Part shown: positions 41,371 to 49,741 of the stretch, piece after piece | How positions within the stretch are numbered: the stretch's first letter is position 1 | Layout of the letters: each line of letters opens with the position of its first letter | Assembly (NCBI RefSeq): GCF_016862455.1 | Contig: NZ_BOMZ01000001.1 | Location: forward strand, 1-64,000 | Origin: Actinoplanes utahensis | GTDB taxonomy: Bacteria > Actinomycetota > Actinomycetes > Mycobacteriales > Micromonosporaceae | Reading direction: 5' to 3' | Length of the DNA stretch: 64,000 nucleotides | Notes under the pieces: model-generated | The model's input: only the letters and a program-made list of their open reading frames with translations | Told to the model about the DNA's origin: nothing | The model's database searches: none | Made by a program: the position numbers and the translations under genes

Positions 41371-42624
41371 CCGCCGGGTCAGCAGCGGCTCCAGCACGTC
41401 GTGCACGTACGTGTTCGGGTGCTTGCCGGTGAACCGGTCGGCGAACGGGCCGTACGCGGTGACCGGCACGTCCTGCCCGGTGTGGTCGGTCGTCGTCCAG
41501 TCGATGCGGAACTGGAACGGCGTGCCCTTCACACCGAACGGCCCGTCCTCGGCCGGGGAGGCGTCGTCCACGTCCTCGACCGCCAGACCGCCGGTCTCGT
41601 GGTCGCCGGTCACCACGACCAGGGTGTCCCGGTGGCGGGCGGCGAACGCCTTGGCGACCGCGACCGCCTTGTCCAGCTCCCCCATCGCCTGCAGGGTACG
41701 GGTGGCGTTGTTGCGGTGCGCGAACTCGTCCACCGCCTCCTCCTCGATCAGCAGGAAGAAGCCGTCCCGGTCGGTGGAGAGGGTGGACAGGGCCTTGCGG
41801 GTCATGTCGGCGAGGCTCACCACCGGCTGGTAGACGTCGCCCTGCCCTTCGGCCCGCTGCTGGAACATCTCCTCGTTGGCGAACAGCCCGAGCAGTTTCC
41901 CCGGCCGGGCCGCGTCGAGCTGGGCGGCCGTGGAGACGTACTGGTAGCCGTCGGCACGGGCCCGGTCGATCAGGTTTCCCTCGGTGCCGCGGCTGTACTC
42001 CCCCGGGTCCTCGGCCGGCCGGTCCGGGTAGGCGCCGGGCGTTCCGGCCGGCAGCCACCAGTCCTCGCCGCCGCCCAGGATCACATCCGGCTTGGTGACC
42101 TCCAAATATTGCCGGGCGATGTCGTCCTGGGCGGCCCGGTCGACGGCGTTGGCGAAGAACGCGGCCGGGCTCGCGTCGGTGACCTGCGCGGTGGTGACCA
42201 GCCCGGTCGCCTTCCCGGCCGCCTTCGCCCGGCCGCCGAGCACCGGCAGCGGGTTCCCGTCCGGGTCGACGCTGATCGCGCCGTTGTAGGTGGCGACACC
42301 GGTGGCCCAGGCGCTGGCCCCGGCCGCCGAGTCGGTGATCGCCGACTCCGGGTCGTCCGGGCTGGTGGTGAGCTGCCCGGACACCGGGAACGAGTCCATC
42401 ACGAGCTGCCCGTCGAGGCCGGCGTGGTAGAGGCGGGCGGCCTCACGGTGCGCGGCCGCCATCCCGTCCCCGTTGATGAAGATGACATTACGGACCTTCG
42501 TCCCGCGGTTCTGCGCCTCTCCATCGGGCGCGGCCTGCCCGCGCACGGCTTCCCCGGCCACGGCGAACGGGGTGGCCATGAGCAGGCCGGCCGCTGCGAG
42601 CCATCGGACGGTACGTGTCGGCAC
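41368..42624 (-). CDS. Secreted alkaline phosphatase (PhoA-type)
   Basis: This 418-residue protein starts at GTG 42624 after GAGGAG. A signal peptide (1-24) precedes the alkaline phosphatase fold. Visible marks are VIFINGDGM with metal-ligand aspartate, the phosphoserine motif ITDSAAGASAWATG (S99), GFFLLIEEEAVDEFAHRNN and VVTGDHETGG. It releases phosphate from organic monoesters outside the cell. A Pho-type operator would be expected upstream, but I could not find a convincing direct-repeat PHO box. Confidence 0.92.
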   Translation of the reverse strand: MPTRTVRWLAAAGLLMATPFAVAGEAVRGQAAPDGEAQNRGTKVRNVIFINGDGMAAAHREAARLYHAGLDGQLVMDSFPVSGQLTTSPDDPESAITDSAAGASAWATGVATYNGAISVDPDGNPLPVLGGRAKAAGKATGLVTTAQVTDASPAAFFANAVDRAAQDDIARQYLEVTKPDVILGGGEDWWLPAGTPGAYPDRPAEDPGEYSRGTEGNLIDRARADGYQYVSTAAQLDAARPGKLLGLFANEEMFQQRAEGQGDVYQPVVSLADMTRKALSTLSTDRDGFFLLIEEEAVDEFAHRNNATRTLQAMGELDKAVAVAKAFAARHRDTLVVVTGDHETGGLAVEDVDDASPAEDGPFGVKGTPFQFRIDWTTTDHTGQDVPVTAYGPFADRFTGKHPNTYVHDVLEPLLTRR

Positions 42625-42748
42625 GGGCTCCTCCTCGAACGTCGAGACATCGACGCCAGTAAACGCCGTCGCGACGCCGCACACCCGCGGGCCGACATGT
42701 TTACCCAGATCGTGGAGATACTTCCGCCGGCCGGGTGACACGGCTTCG

Positions 42749-43402
42749 TCAGGCGGTCTCCATCAGCCCGGCCTCGTAGGCGACGATGACCAACTGGATC
42801 CGGTTGCGCGCGCCGAGCTTGGCCAGCAGCCGTGCGACGTGCGTCTTCGTGGTCGCCAGGCTGATGTGCAGCCGCTCGGAGATCTCGGTGTTGGACAGGC
42901 CCTGCGCGACCAGCAGGAGAACGTCGCGTTCCCGCTCGGTGACGCCGGCGAGCCCGTGCGGCAGGCCCCGGCGCGGCTCGGGCCGGTCGGCGAACTCGCG
43001 GATGAGCCGCCGGGTGATCTGCGGCGCCAGGATCGCGTCACCGCCCGCGATCACCTGGATCGCGGTCAGCAGATCGGCCGGTGGCGTGTCCTTGAGCAGG
43101 AATCCGCTGGCGCCGGCACGCAACGCCGCGTACACGTACTCGTCCAGATCGTACGTGGTCAGCATGAGGACCTTGACGTCCGGAACCCGGGCCAGGACCT
43201 GCCGGGTGGCGTCGATGCCGTTGAGCCGGGGCATGCGGATGTCCATCAGCACGACGTCGGGCCGCAGGCGGGTGACGACGTCGACCGCTTCGGCACCGTC
43301 ACCGGCCTCACCGACCACGGTGAGGCCGGGCGTGGTGTCGAGGAGGACTCCGAAACTCGCCCGCACCAAAGCCTGATCGTCGACGACCACGACGCGCGTC
43401 AT
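42749..43402 (-). CDS. NarL/LuxR-type response regulator
   Basis: This 217-residue protein has a receiver domain (VVVDDQALVRASF, phospho-acceptor D54 in VVLMDIRMP) and a LuxR helix-turn-helix (VTERERDVLLLVAQGLSNTEIS). The ATG overlaps the kinase stop by ATGA. The divergent ABC exporter and the 12-bp inverted repeat at 44610-44647 suggest its target is that exporter. Confidence 0.92.
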   Translation of the reverse strand: MTRVVVVDDQALVRASFGVLLDTTPGLTVVGEAGDGAEAVDVVTRLRPDVVLMDIRMPRLNGIDATRQVLARVPDVKVLMLTTYDLDEYVYAALRAGASGFLLKDTPPADLLTAIQVIAGGDAILAPQITRRLIREFADRPEPRRGLPHGLAGVTERERDVLLLVAQGLSNTEISERLHISLATTKTHVARLLAKLGARNRIQLVIVAYEAGLMETA

Positions 43403-44556
43403 GCCGGCTCCTCCCCCAGGGGCAGTCGTGCGTGGACCCGGAAGCCCGGCCGCGGTGGCGGAAAAGGTCCGGCGCTGAGCCGGCCACCGTACACGGCGAC
43501 GCGTTCCCGCATGCCCATCAGGCCGTGCCCGGAGCCGGTCCCCGGGCGCGTGCCGGCGGCCGTCCCGTCGTCGGTGACCTCGATGGTCAGCGCCTCCGGC
43601 TGGTAGTCCAGCAGCACCTCGGCCCGGGCCGGGCCGGCGTGCTTCACCACGTTGGTCAGCGCCTCCTGGACGATCCGGTACGCGGAGAGTTCCATCCCGG
43701 GCGGCAGCGGCCGCCGCCGGCCCCGGGTGCGCACCTCGACGGGGACCCCGGCGGCGTTCGTCCGGGCCACCAGCGTCGCGAGATCGGCCAGGCCAGGCGC
43801 CGGGTCCAGGGCGGGCCCGTCGTCGTCGAGGGCGCCGGCGTCCTCGGCACGCAGCGCGGTCAGCAACTGGCGCAGCTCCGTCAGGCTGCTGCGGCTGCTG
43901 TCCTCGATGGCCTCCAGCGCCCGGAGGGCCTCCCGCGGCCGGACCTCGAACACGTGCCGTGCCACTCCGGCCTGGATCGTGATCACACTCATCCCGTGCG
44001 CGAGGACATCGTGCAGCTCCCGGGCGATGCGGAGCCGTTCCTGGGACACCGCCCGCTCGGCGGCCTGGCCCCGTTCACTCGCGACATATCTGCGGTGCAG
44101 CCGGACCGCGACCCCGATCGCGCCGATCGTGGTCATGATCAGCCCACCACTGAACATCGGCCCGGCCGCCTCGTCGAGGTGGAAGTCGTAGGCTGCCAGG
44201 ATCGCGAGCAGGGTGGTGGTGAGGGCGGCGACTCCGGCGCCCGCCGCGAGCCACTCCGGCGCCAGCACCAGAAGGGGATAGAGGGCCATCGCCCGGGCCA
44301 GGTCCGCGTCACGGATCACCTCGAACTGCGGCGCCATCGCGGAGAACGCCAGCACCACGCCGAACACCGGGACGGGCCAGATCCGGCGGACCGCCAGCGG
44401 CGCCGTCATGGCGACGACCGTCAGCGGCCCGAGGGCTCCCGGCTGGACGCTCACCAGTCCCACCGCCGCCAGCACCGCGGCGGCCAACGCATCGATGACC
44501 AGCCAGTGCCCGGGGCGCAGTCGGGCGGCCAGTCGTGGGCGGGCTTCCTGCGGCAC
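43399..44556 (-). CDS. HisKA_3-type sensor histidine kinase
   Basis: The kinase of about 385 residues starts at GTG 44556. Five or six membrane helices lie in residues 20-155, then RLRIARELHDVLAHGMSVIT with phospho-acceptor H182, and a HATPase domain (YRIVQEALTNVVKHAG, GHGLMGMRERV). The short outside loops fit an intramembrane-sensing kinase, often responding to cell-envelope agents. It is divergent from an ABC exporter operon, the usual arrangement for such systems. Confidence 0.9.
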   Translation of the reverse strand: MPQEARPRLAARLRPGHWLVIDALAAAVLAAVGLVSVQPGALGPLTVVAMTAPLAVRRIWPVPVFGVVLAFSAMAPQFEVIRDADLARAMALYPLLVLAPEWLAAGAGVAALTTTLLAILAAYDFHLDEAAGPMFSGGLIMTTIGAIGVAVRLHRRYVASERGQAAERAVSQERLRIARELHDVLAHGMSVITIQAGVARHVFEVRPREALRALEAIEDSSRSSLTELRQLLTALRAEDAGALDDDGPALDPAPGLADLATLVARTNAAGVPVEVRTRGRRRPLPPGMELSAYRIVQEALTNVVKHAGPARAEVLLDYQPEALTIEVTDDGTAAGTRPGTGSGHGLMGMRERVAVYGGRLSAGPFPPPRPGFRVHARLPLGEEPA

Positions 44557-44609
44557 CCGCCCACGGTAGCCCCACCGGACGGCGCGGACGTCCGCCCCCG
44601 GACCGTCAT

Positions 44610-44647
44610 CCGCACGGCCGATGACAATCGCACAGTCGGCCGTGCGG
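44610..44647. promoter_or_regulatory. 12-bp inverted repeat in a divergent promoter region
   Basis: CCGCACGGCCGA (44610-44621) and TCGGCCGTGCGG (44636-44647) are perfectly complementary with 14 bases between. It lies between the kinase-regulator operon and the ABC exporter. I infer a response-regulator operator, though a hairpin in a leader is possible. Confidence 0.6.
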
Positions 44648-44711
44648 CGGAGCCGGTGAAGCACTCCCCGGACCGATGCGCGACCGCCGCCGCGAGGACC
44701 ACGCTGGACAC

Positions 44712-45647
44712 ATGCCATCCGACGACATCGAGGTCCGCGAACTGATCAAGAGGTACGGAACGACGACCGCGGTGGCGGACCTGTCGTTCACCGTGCGACC
44801 CGGCCGGGTGACCGGCTTCCTCGGCCCGAACGGAGCGGGCAAGTCCACCACGATGCGGATCATCCTCGGCCTGGACCGGGCCACCTCGGGCTCCGCGACC
44901 GTGGGGGGCCGCCCGTTCACCGACGCGATCCAGCCGCTGCGGCAGGTCGGCGCGCTCCTGGACGCCGCCGCCGTGCACGGGGGCCGCACCGCGTACCTGC
45001 ACCTGCTCGCCCTGGCCCGCAGCAACGACATCGGCCGGCGGCGGGTCGGTGAGGTGCTCGACACGGTCGGGCTCACCGACGTCGCCGGGAAGCGCGTCAA
45101 GGGCTTCTCGCTCGGCATGCGGCAGCGGTTGGGCATCGCTGCGGCCCTGCTCGGCGATCCTCCGGTGCTCATGCTCGACGAACCGGTCAACGGGCTGGAC
45201 CCGGAGGGGATCCACTGGATCCGCGGCTTCCTGCGGTCGCTGGCCGCGGAGGGGCGCACGGTGTTCGTCTCCAGCCACCTGATGAGCGAGATGCAGGACA
45301 CCGCCGACCATGTGATCGTCGTCGGGCAGGGCCGGCTGGTCGCGGACACGACGATGGCCGGCCTCATCCACGCCTCCGGGCACCACTGGGTCCGGGTCCG
45401 CACGCCGCACCCGGCCGCACTGGTCCCCCTGCTCCGCAGGGCCGGAGCGGTCGTGGATCCGCTCGACGACGGCGCGCTGACGGTGACCGGTCTCGACAGT
45501 GACCGGATCGGGGACCTGGCCGGCGAGGCGGGGCTGCGGCTGCACGAGTTGTCCCCGCACCGCGCCTCGCTGGAAGCCGCATTCATGGACCTGACCCGCG
45601 ACGTGGTGCGTTACCGCGGCGCCGAGACGGACGGAGCGATCCGATGA
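44712..45647 (+). CDS. ABC exporter ATP-binding protein
   Basis: This 311-residue ATPase has Walker A GPNGAGKS, a signature in KGFSLGMRQRLGIAAALLG, and Walker B VLMLDEPVNGLDPEG with a switch histidine in SSHLMSEM. The C-terminal extension fits drug/bacteriocin exporters of the DrrA type. The start at ATG 44712 is chosen because the conserved IEVRELIKRYG follows at once; no clear Shine-Dalgarno site is seen. It is coupled to the permease by ATGA. Confidence 0.92.
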   Translation: MPSDDIEVRELIKRYGTTTAVADLSFTVRPGRVTGFLGPNGAGKSTTMRIILGLDRATSGSATVGGRPFTDAIQPLRQVGALLDAAAVHGGRTAYLHLLALARSNDIGRRRVGEVLDTVGLTDVAGKRVKGFSLGMRQRLGIAAALLGDPPVLMLDEPVNGLDPEGIHWIRGFLRSLAAEGRTVFVSSHLMSEMQDTADHVIVVGQGRLVADTTMAGLIHASGHHWVRVRTPHPAALVPLLRRAGAVVDPLDDGALTVTGLDSDRIGDLAGEAGLRLHELSPHRASLEAAFMDLTRDVVRYRGAETDGAIR

Positions 45648-46465
45648 CCGTACGATCCGAGACCCTGGCGACCGATCGGCCCGAGCGGCCCGCGCCGTAC
45701 CCGGTCGGACTGCGCCAGGCACTGGCCGCCGAGTGGACCAAGCTGTGGTCGGTGCGCTCCACCGGGTGGAGCCTGCTGATCACCGGCCTCACCGTCGTCG
45801 GGGTCGCCGTCGTCTCCGGCCGGACCCTGCTCTCCTACCGACCTCCCGCCGACGTCTCCGCCGCCGATGTGGTGGGCGCCGCGATGGAGGGCGTCGTCTT
45901 CGGCCAGCTGGCGATCGGGGTCCTGGGCGCGATGGTGATCACCGGCGAGTACGGGACCGGCATGATCCGCAGCACTCTGGCGGCCGTACCGGCCCGGAAC
46001 CGGCTCCTGCTCGCCAAGGCGATCGTCGTCGCCGCGGTCGCCCTGGTCACCGGAACGCTCACCGGTTTGCTCGCCTTTCTCGTCGCCAGGCCGATGATCG
46101 GTTCCCCGGCCGCCGGGGTGAGCCTGACCGATCCCGGCGTCCTCCGTGCCGTCGCCGGCAGCGGGCTGTACCTGGCCGTGCTGGCCGTCTTCGCGCTCGC
46201 CACCGGCACGATTCTGCGGCACAGCGCCGGCACCATCACCACGCTGATCCTCGCGATCCTGATCGTGCCGAGCATGCTCGCCCAACTGGGCGGCGCGGGA
46301 CGCGCGGTGAGCCGGTGGTGGCCCACGCACGCCGGATTCCAGCTGCTGCACGTCGACCGGCTCCCCGGACAGCTCGCGCCGTGGCCGGGATTCGTCACCT
46401 TCGCCGGGGCGACCGCGGCGCTGCTGGCGATCGCCCTCCTCCTTCTCGGCCGGCGGGACGCCTGA
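45644..46465 (+). CDS. ABC-2 type permease
   Basis: This 273-residue protein has six membrane helices typical of ABC-2 permeases, with LRQALAAEWTKLWSVRSTGW at the N-terminus and GEYGTGMIRSTLAAVPARNRLL in the first cytosolic loop. It forms the channel of the exporter with the ATPase just upstream. The substrate is unknown; the adjacent two-component system suggests stress-induced export. Confidence 0.9.
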   Translation: MTVRSETLATDRPERPAPYPVGLRQALAAEWTKLWSVRSTGWSLLITGLTVVGVAVVSGRTLLSYRPPADVSAADVVGAAMEGVVFGQLAIGVLGAMVITGEYGTGMIRSTLAAVPARNRLLLAKAIVVAAVALVTGTLTGLLAFLVARPMIGSPAAGVSLTDPGVLRAVAGSGLYLAVLAVFALATGTILRHSAGTITTLILAILIVPSMLAQLGGAGRAVSRWWPTHAGFQLLHVDRLPGQLAPWPGFVTFAGATAALLAIALLLLGRRDA

Positions 46466-46528
46466 CCGCGGGCGACGAGGAGTGTGCACGGTCGGGTCGT
46501 GGCGCCGCGACCGGGCAACGGGGGTGTG

Positions 46529-46562
46529 CGCGGCCCGGTCGTGGCGTCACGACCGGGCCGCG
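46529..46562. terminator. Strong hairpin between convergent genes
   Basis: Perfect 15-bp arms (CGCGGCCCGGTCGTG and complement) enclose GCGT. A degenerate copy of the same hairpin lies just before it at about 46482-46516 (GTCGGGTCGTGGCGCCGCGA), so the terminator looks duplicated. Confidence 0.75.
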
Positions 46563-46590
46563 TACTTCGCAACCTCCGCGCTTCAGCCGG

Positions 46591-48198
46591 TCAGCACCAG
46601 GTCAGCGTGGAGTTCGTCCGCGTGACGTTGCTGATCGTGTTGTTGCTGCCGGTGCACGGGCTCCAGGTGACGTTGGTGTCGGACACCGTCAGGTTCTGGA
46701 ACCGGATGCCGCTGGACGGGGCGAACTCGGCCCGGGAGGCGATGCGCACCTCGCCACCACCGGAGACCGTGCCCGAGACGCCGGCGACGACCACGTTGTA
46801 GCAGTTCTCCACCAGGATCGCGTTGTTGCCGGTGCCGGCGATGTCGACCCGGTCGATGGTCGCGCCGCCGCTCTCCGAGACGCAGAAGACGCCGCGGCCG
46901 CCGCCGCGGGCCTTGACCAGGCCGACCTTGACGTTGTCGGGGTAGGACGAGCCGACCCGGCCGTTGCGGTTGGCCATCCGGAACGCCGCGTAACCGGTGC
47001 CCGTCCCGGCGTTCTCCGCGTCGACGGTGCCGACCGTCGCGTTGATCGTCTGGTTGAGCAGCAGGCCGGACTCGCCGACGCTGCGGGCGGTCACCGTGCC
47101 GATGGTGATGCCGTCCACGCCGTACGTCTCGACGGCGTGCGAGGACGCGCCGGACACGTACACATTGTCGATCTTGACGTTGCGGGTCCACTGCGAGGTG
47201 TCGCCGCGGTTGTCGATGCGCACGCCGAGGCCGGCGCCGAGCCGCATGTCGATCTGGCCGAGCCACACGTTGGTGACGTTGCGCATGAAGATCCCGTAGA
47301 TCGGGGCGCCGGTCACGTTCAGGTACGGCACCTCGATGTTGCTCACCCCGCGCGCGTAGATCGGGGCGTAGTCGCCGCTGCCGCCACCGGTCACGTTGAT
47401 CGTGCCGCACACCGACAGCGACGTGTAGCTCGCGAGGGAGATGCGGCTGCCGGCGGTCATCGTGCCGTTGCCGCGGACCACGACCCGCTGGATGCCGGTG
47501 CGCCCGGCGGTGAGGCTGCCGATGCCGGCCTGCACGGCGGCCCGGAAGTCGGCGCCGGTGTAGACGGCCGTGCCGGCGGCGTTGCGGGCGGTCCAGGTGC
47601 CGCCGCTGACGGTCACCTCGGACTGGAACGTGCCGGTGCCGCAGCCGGCCGCGGTGCCACCGCCGGCGACCCGCACCATCCGCCACTGCTGGTTGGGGTT
47701 GCCGAGGTCGGCGTACTGGGCGACCTTCGCGCCGTCGGCGGTGGCGTGCTCCCACACCTCGACGGCTTTGCCGGAGTGCCGGTTGAGCAGGCGGACATGG
47801 CCGTCCGGCGAGTCCTTGAGGGTGAACTGCTGGCGGGTGGTGCCGTTGTCGGTGTTCTGGATCAGCTGGGTGCCGTCGGTGGCGTTCGGCAGTTCCAGCA
47901 GCAGGCCGCTGTGCCGGCTCTTGATCTTGTAGTAGCCGCTGCCCGCGTCGACGAACTGCCACTGCTGCCAGTTGCCGTCGTTGCGGGTGAACTGGGCGAT
48001 GCCGGCGCCCGCGGTGGTGGCCAGGTCGTAGACGTCCATGGCCTTTCCGCTGTTGCGGTTGACCAGGGCGTACCAGGCCGAGGTGTCGACCGTGGCGGCG
48101 TTCGCCTGTTGCAGGCCGAATGCGGCACCGGCGCCGGCCAGCACGGTGACGACCGTGCCGATCAGCGCGGCACGCCAGGGGCGTTTCCTGGGGGACAT
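46591..48198 (-). CDS. Secreted ricin-lectin plus beta-helix protein (pectate-lyase-like)
   Basis: This 535-residue protein has a signal peptide (about 1-35, ending NAA). A ricin-type beta-trefoil (CBM13-like, about 40-175) follows with LVNRNSGKAMDVYD, QQWQF and NQQWRM. A right-handed parallel beta-helix fills the remainder (RVVVRGNGTMTAGSRISLAS, NVTNVWLGQIDM, DNVYVSGASSHAVETYG), typical of pectate lyases and polygalacturonase-like enzymes. It is probably a plant-polysaccharide lyase or hydrolase bound to its substrate by the lectin. ATG 48198 gives a clean signal peptide. A palindromic operator lies 57 bases upstream. Confidence 0.82.
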   Translation of the reverse strand: MSPRKRPWRAALIGTVVTVLAGAGAAFGLQQANAATVDTSAWYALVNRNSGKAMDVYDLATTAGAGIAQFTRNDGNWQQWQFVDAGSGYYKIKSRHSGLLLELPNATDGTQLIQNTDNGTTRQQFTLKDSPDGHVRLLNRHSGKAVEVWEHATADGAKVAQYADLGNPNQQWRMVRVAGGGTAAGCGTGTFQSEVTVSGGTWTARNAAGTAVYTGADFRAAVQAGIGSLTAGRTGIQRVVVRGNGTMTAGSRISLASYTSLSVCGTINVTGGGSGDYAPIYARGVSNIEVPYLNVTGAPIYGIFMRNVTNVWLGQIDMRLGAGLGVRIDNRGDTSQWTRNVKIDNVYVSGASSHAVETYGVDGITIGTVTARSVGESGLLLNQTINATVGTVDAENAGTGTGYAAFRMANRNGRVGSSYPDNVKVGLVKARGGGRGVFCVSESGGATIDRVDIAGTGNNAILVENCYNVVVAGVSGTVSGGGEVRIASRAEFAPSSGIRFQNLTVSDTNVTWSPCTGSNNTISNVTRTNSTLTWC

Positions 48199-48254
48199 GG
48201 GGATTCTCCACTCGGATCGGGGGACGCTCGGAGGGTGGACGCTCAGATTGGGGA

Positions 48255-48268
48255 TGTGAGCGCTCACA
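48255..48268. promoter_or_regulatory. LacI-type operator palindrome
   Basis: TGTGAGCGCTCACA is a perfect 14-bp palindrome with the central AGCGCT shared with the CelR-type sites at 49670 and 51715 but different flanks. It probably binds a LacI-family repressor that controls the beta-helix gene. Confidence 0.75.
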
Positions 48269-48298
48269 GAGCGGACATAGACTACACCCGATGTACGG

Positions 48299-48844
48299 TC
48301 AGAGCCCGGCCGCGTCGTCGTAGCGTTCCCGCAGGTCAGCCATCTGCTCGGCGGAGAGCGCCTCGGCCAGCGCCACCTCGGCGTACCGGGGCGGGAACCT
48401 CTGCCACACCCGGTCGACGTACTTCACCTCGGCCGTCGCCTCGACCACCTCGATGCCGGGCGGATCGGTGGTCATGTCCAGGATCAGCGGTCCGGCCAGC
48501 TTGACCGCCACGTCCCAGGGCCGCTGCTGCTCGGCGACCCCGCACAGGTGGAAGCCGTAGACGGTGCGCACCTCGTCCAGCGCGGTGGCCGCGGCGGGCT
48601 CGTGACCGTAGACGCGCACCCCGCAGACCACCGCCGGTCTCGCCGCGCCGGCCGACGGCTGAACGGCATGCCCGGCGTGCTGGTGCTGCCCGGGGTCGGC
48701 CTGCTCGAGGACCGTACGCATCCGGGTCTCGATCTGCGTCCGCAGGTCCACGGGCGCCGCGTCGGACTTCGACAGGGCGAACGCACCGGCCGAGGTGGCC
48801 AGCAGGGTCGCGGCCGCCAGCCCGTACCGCAAGAAGGTCTTCAT
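48299..48844 (-). CDS. Secreted protein of unknown function
   Basis: This 181-residue protein has a signal peptide (about 1-29). The mature part contains two cysteines (VVCGVRVYGHEP, FHLCGVAEQQ) and a C-terminal helix (VALAEALSAEQMADLRERYD). I do not recognise a family. It lies between the beta-helix protein and the LPMO gene on the same strand but behind a strong hairpin, so it is probably transcribed separately from the LPMO. Confidence 0.6.
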   Translation of the reverse strand: MKTFLRYGLAAATLLATSAGAFALSKSDAAPVDLRTQIETRMRTVLEQADPGQHQHAGHAVQPSAGAARPAVVCGVRVYGHEPAAATALDEVRTVYGFHLCGVAEQQRPWDVAVKLAGPLILDMTTDPPGIEVVEATAEVKYVDRVWQRFPPRYAEVALAEALSAEQMADLRERYDDAAGL

Positions 48845-48866
48845 CTCTGTCCTCGTCTCAGGGGAT

Positions 48867-48923
48867 CCGGCTGGTTGTCAGGGCCGCCTCGGTGGGGTCG
48901 AGACAGCCCTGACAACCAGCCGG
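48867..48923 (-). terminator. Hairpin after the LPMO gene
   Basis: CCGGCTGGTTGTCAGGGC and its exact complement (18 bp) flank a 21-base loop, 54 bases beyond the LPMO stop. Confidence 0.75.
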
Positions 48924-48976
48924 GAGAACAAGAGACCCGGCGGCCCGGACGAACCGGACCGCCGGGGTCGTGCCGA

Positions 48977-49636
48977 TCAGGCGAAGTTCACGTCGCTGCA
49001 CCACATGTAGGCCTGGTCGAGGTGCGAGGCCTGCCAGATGACGAAGAGGACGTGATGGCCGGTGTAACCCGACGTGGAGATGTCGAACGAGATGTTCTGT
49101 GCCGGGGCGTACCGGCCGGTCTGCGTGATGAAGTCGAGGTTCCCCCAGCCGAGGGTCTGGGTGGCCGGGTTGAACCCCTGCTTGCTGACGTAGACGCGGA
49201 AGTAGTCGGCGCCGTGGCTGGCCTGGTCGTACAGCCGCACGGTGAAGTTCCTGCCGACGGTGCTGGTCTTCCACGCCCCGGGCCGGTTCAGGCTGTTGTT
49301 ACGGGCCAGCCCGTTGCTGCACAGCTGCCCGTCCGGGGTCCTCGCCTGGAACTGGCCGCCGAGGCCGTCCCGCAACGCGGACATCCAGTTCCACATGGTG
49401 TCCGGGTTGGCCTGGAAGGCCTGCCAGCACATCGGGTCCTGCTGCTGCATCGCCGGGTTGGTGTGCTGACTGCCCCAGGCCTGCCAGCACTGGTAGGCGC
49501 GGCTGGCCGGCGAGACGATGGTGCCGTGTGCCTGAGCCGCGCCGGTCCAGGGCACCATGCTGACCACCAGGGCGATCAGCACGATGGACACCTGGACGAG
49601 CCGGCGGCCGGGACGGCGGGTTTCGTGTGGGGGCAC
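48977..49636 (-). CDS. AA10 lytic polysaccharide monooxygenase
   Basis: This 219-residue protein starts at GTG 49636, four bases after GGAGGAGG. The signal peptide ends AQA, so H37 becomes residue 1 of the mature enzyme and forms half of the copper histidine brace. The second brace histidine is probably H141 in QASHGADYF, with the axial phenylalanine in DVNF at the C-terminus. There is no extra binding module. AA10 enzymes oxidatively cleave cellulose or chitin. The CelR-type operator just upstream and the neighbouring GH5-CBM2 cellulase favour cellulose. Confidence 0.93.
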   Translation of the reverse strand: MPPHETRRPGRRLVQVSIVLIALVVSMVPWTGAAQAHGTIVSPASRAYQCWQAWGSQHTNPAMQQQDPMCWQAFQANPDTMWNWMSALRDGLGGQFQARTPDGQLCSNGLARNNSLNRPGAWKTSTVGRNFTVRLYDQASHGADYFRVYVSKQGFNPATQTLGWGNLDFITQTGRYAPAQNISFDISTSGYTGHHVLFVIWQASHLDQAYMWCSDVNFA

Positions 49637-49669
49637 GTTACCTCCTCCTAAGGGTCGCGTTCGGGGAAT

Positions 49670-49681
49670 GGGAGCGCTCCC
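49670..49681. promoter_or_regulatory. CelR-type operator upstream of the LPMO
   Basis: GGGAGCGCTCCC is a perfect palindrome matching the core of the CelR/CebR site TGGGAGCGCTCCCA known from Thermobifida and Streptomyces (here TGGGAGCGCTCCCG). It lies 34 bases before the LPMO start. Confidence 0.85.
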
Positions 49682-49741
49682 GGCCCAGCATTGCACCGAT
49701 GTTTCGTGATATCAACAAACGTCAATACTTTCGATGTCTTC

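Noticed and set aside
41045..42058. Long minus-strand frame overlapping the phosphatase gene
   Set aside because: Most of it is a shadow of the phosphatase; only the last 50 residues look protein-like, and no start or family supports a gene.
42625..42748. Possible PHO box upstream of the alkaline phosphatase
   Set aside because: GTTTAC-like words occur but as an inverted pair far apart, not as the 11-bp direct repeats expected.
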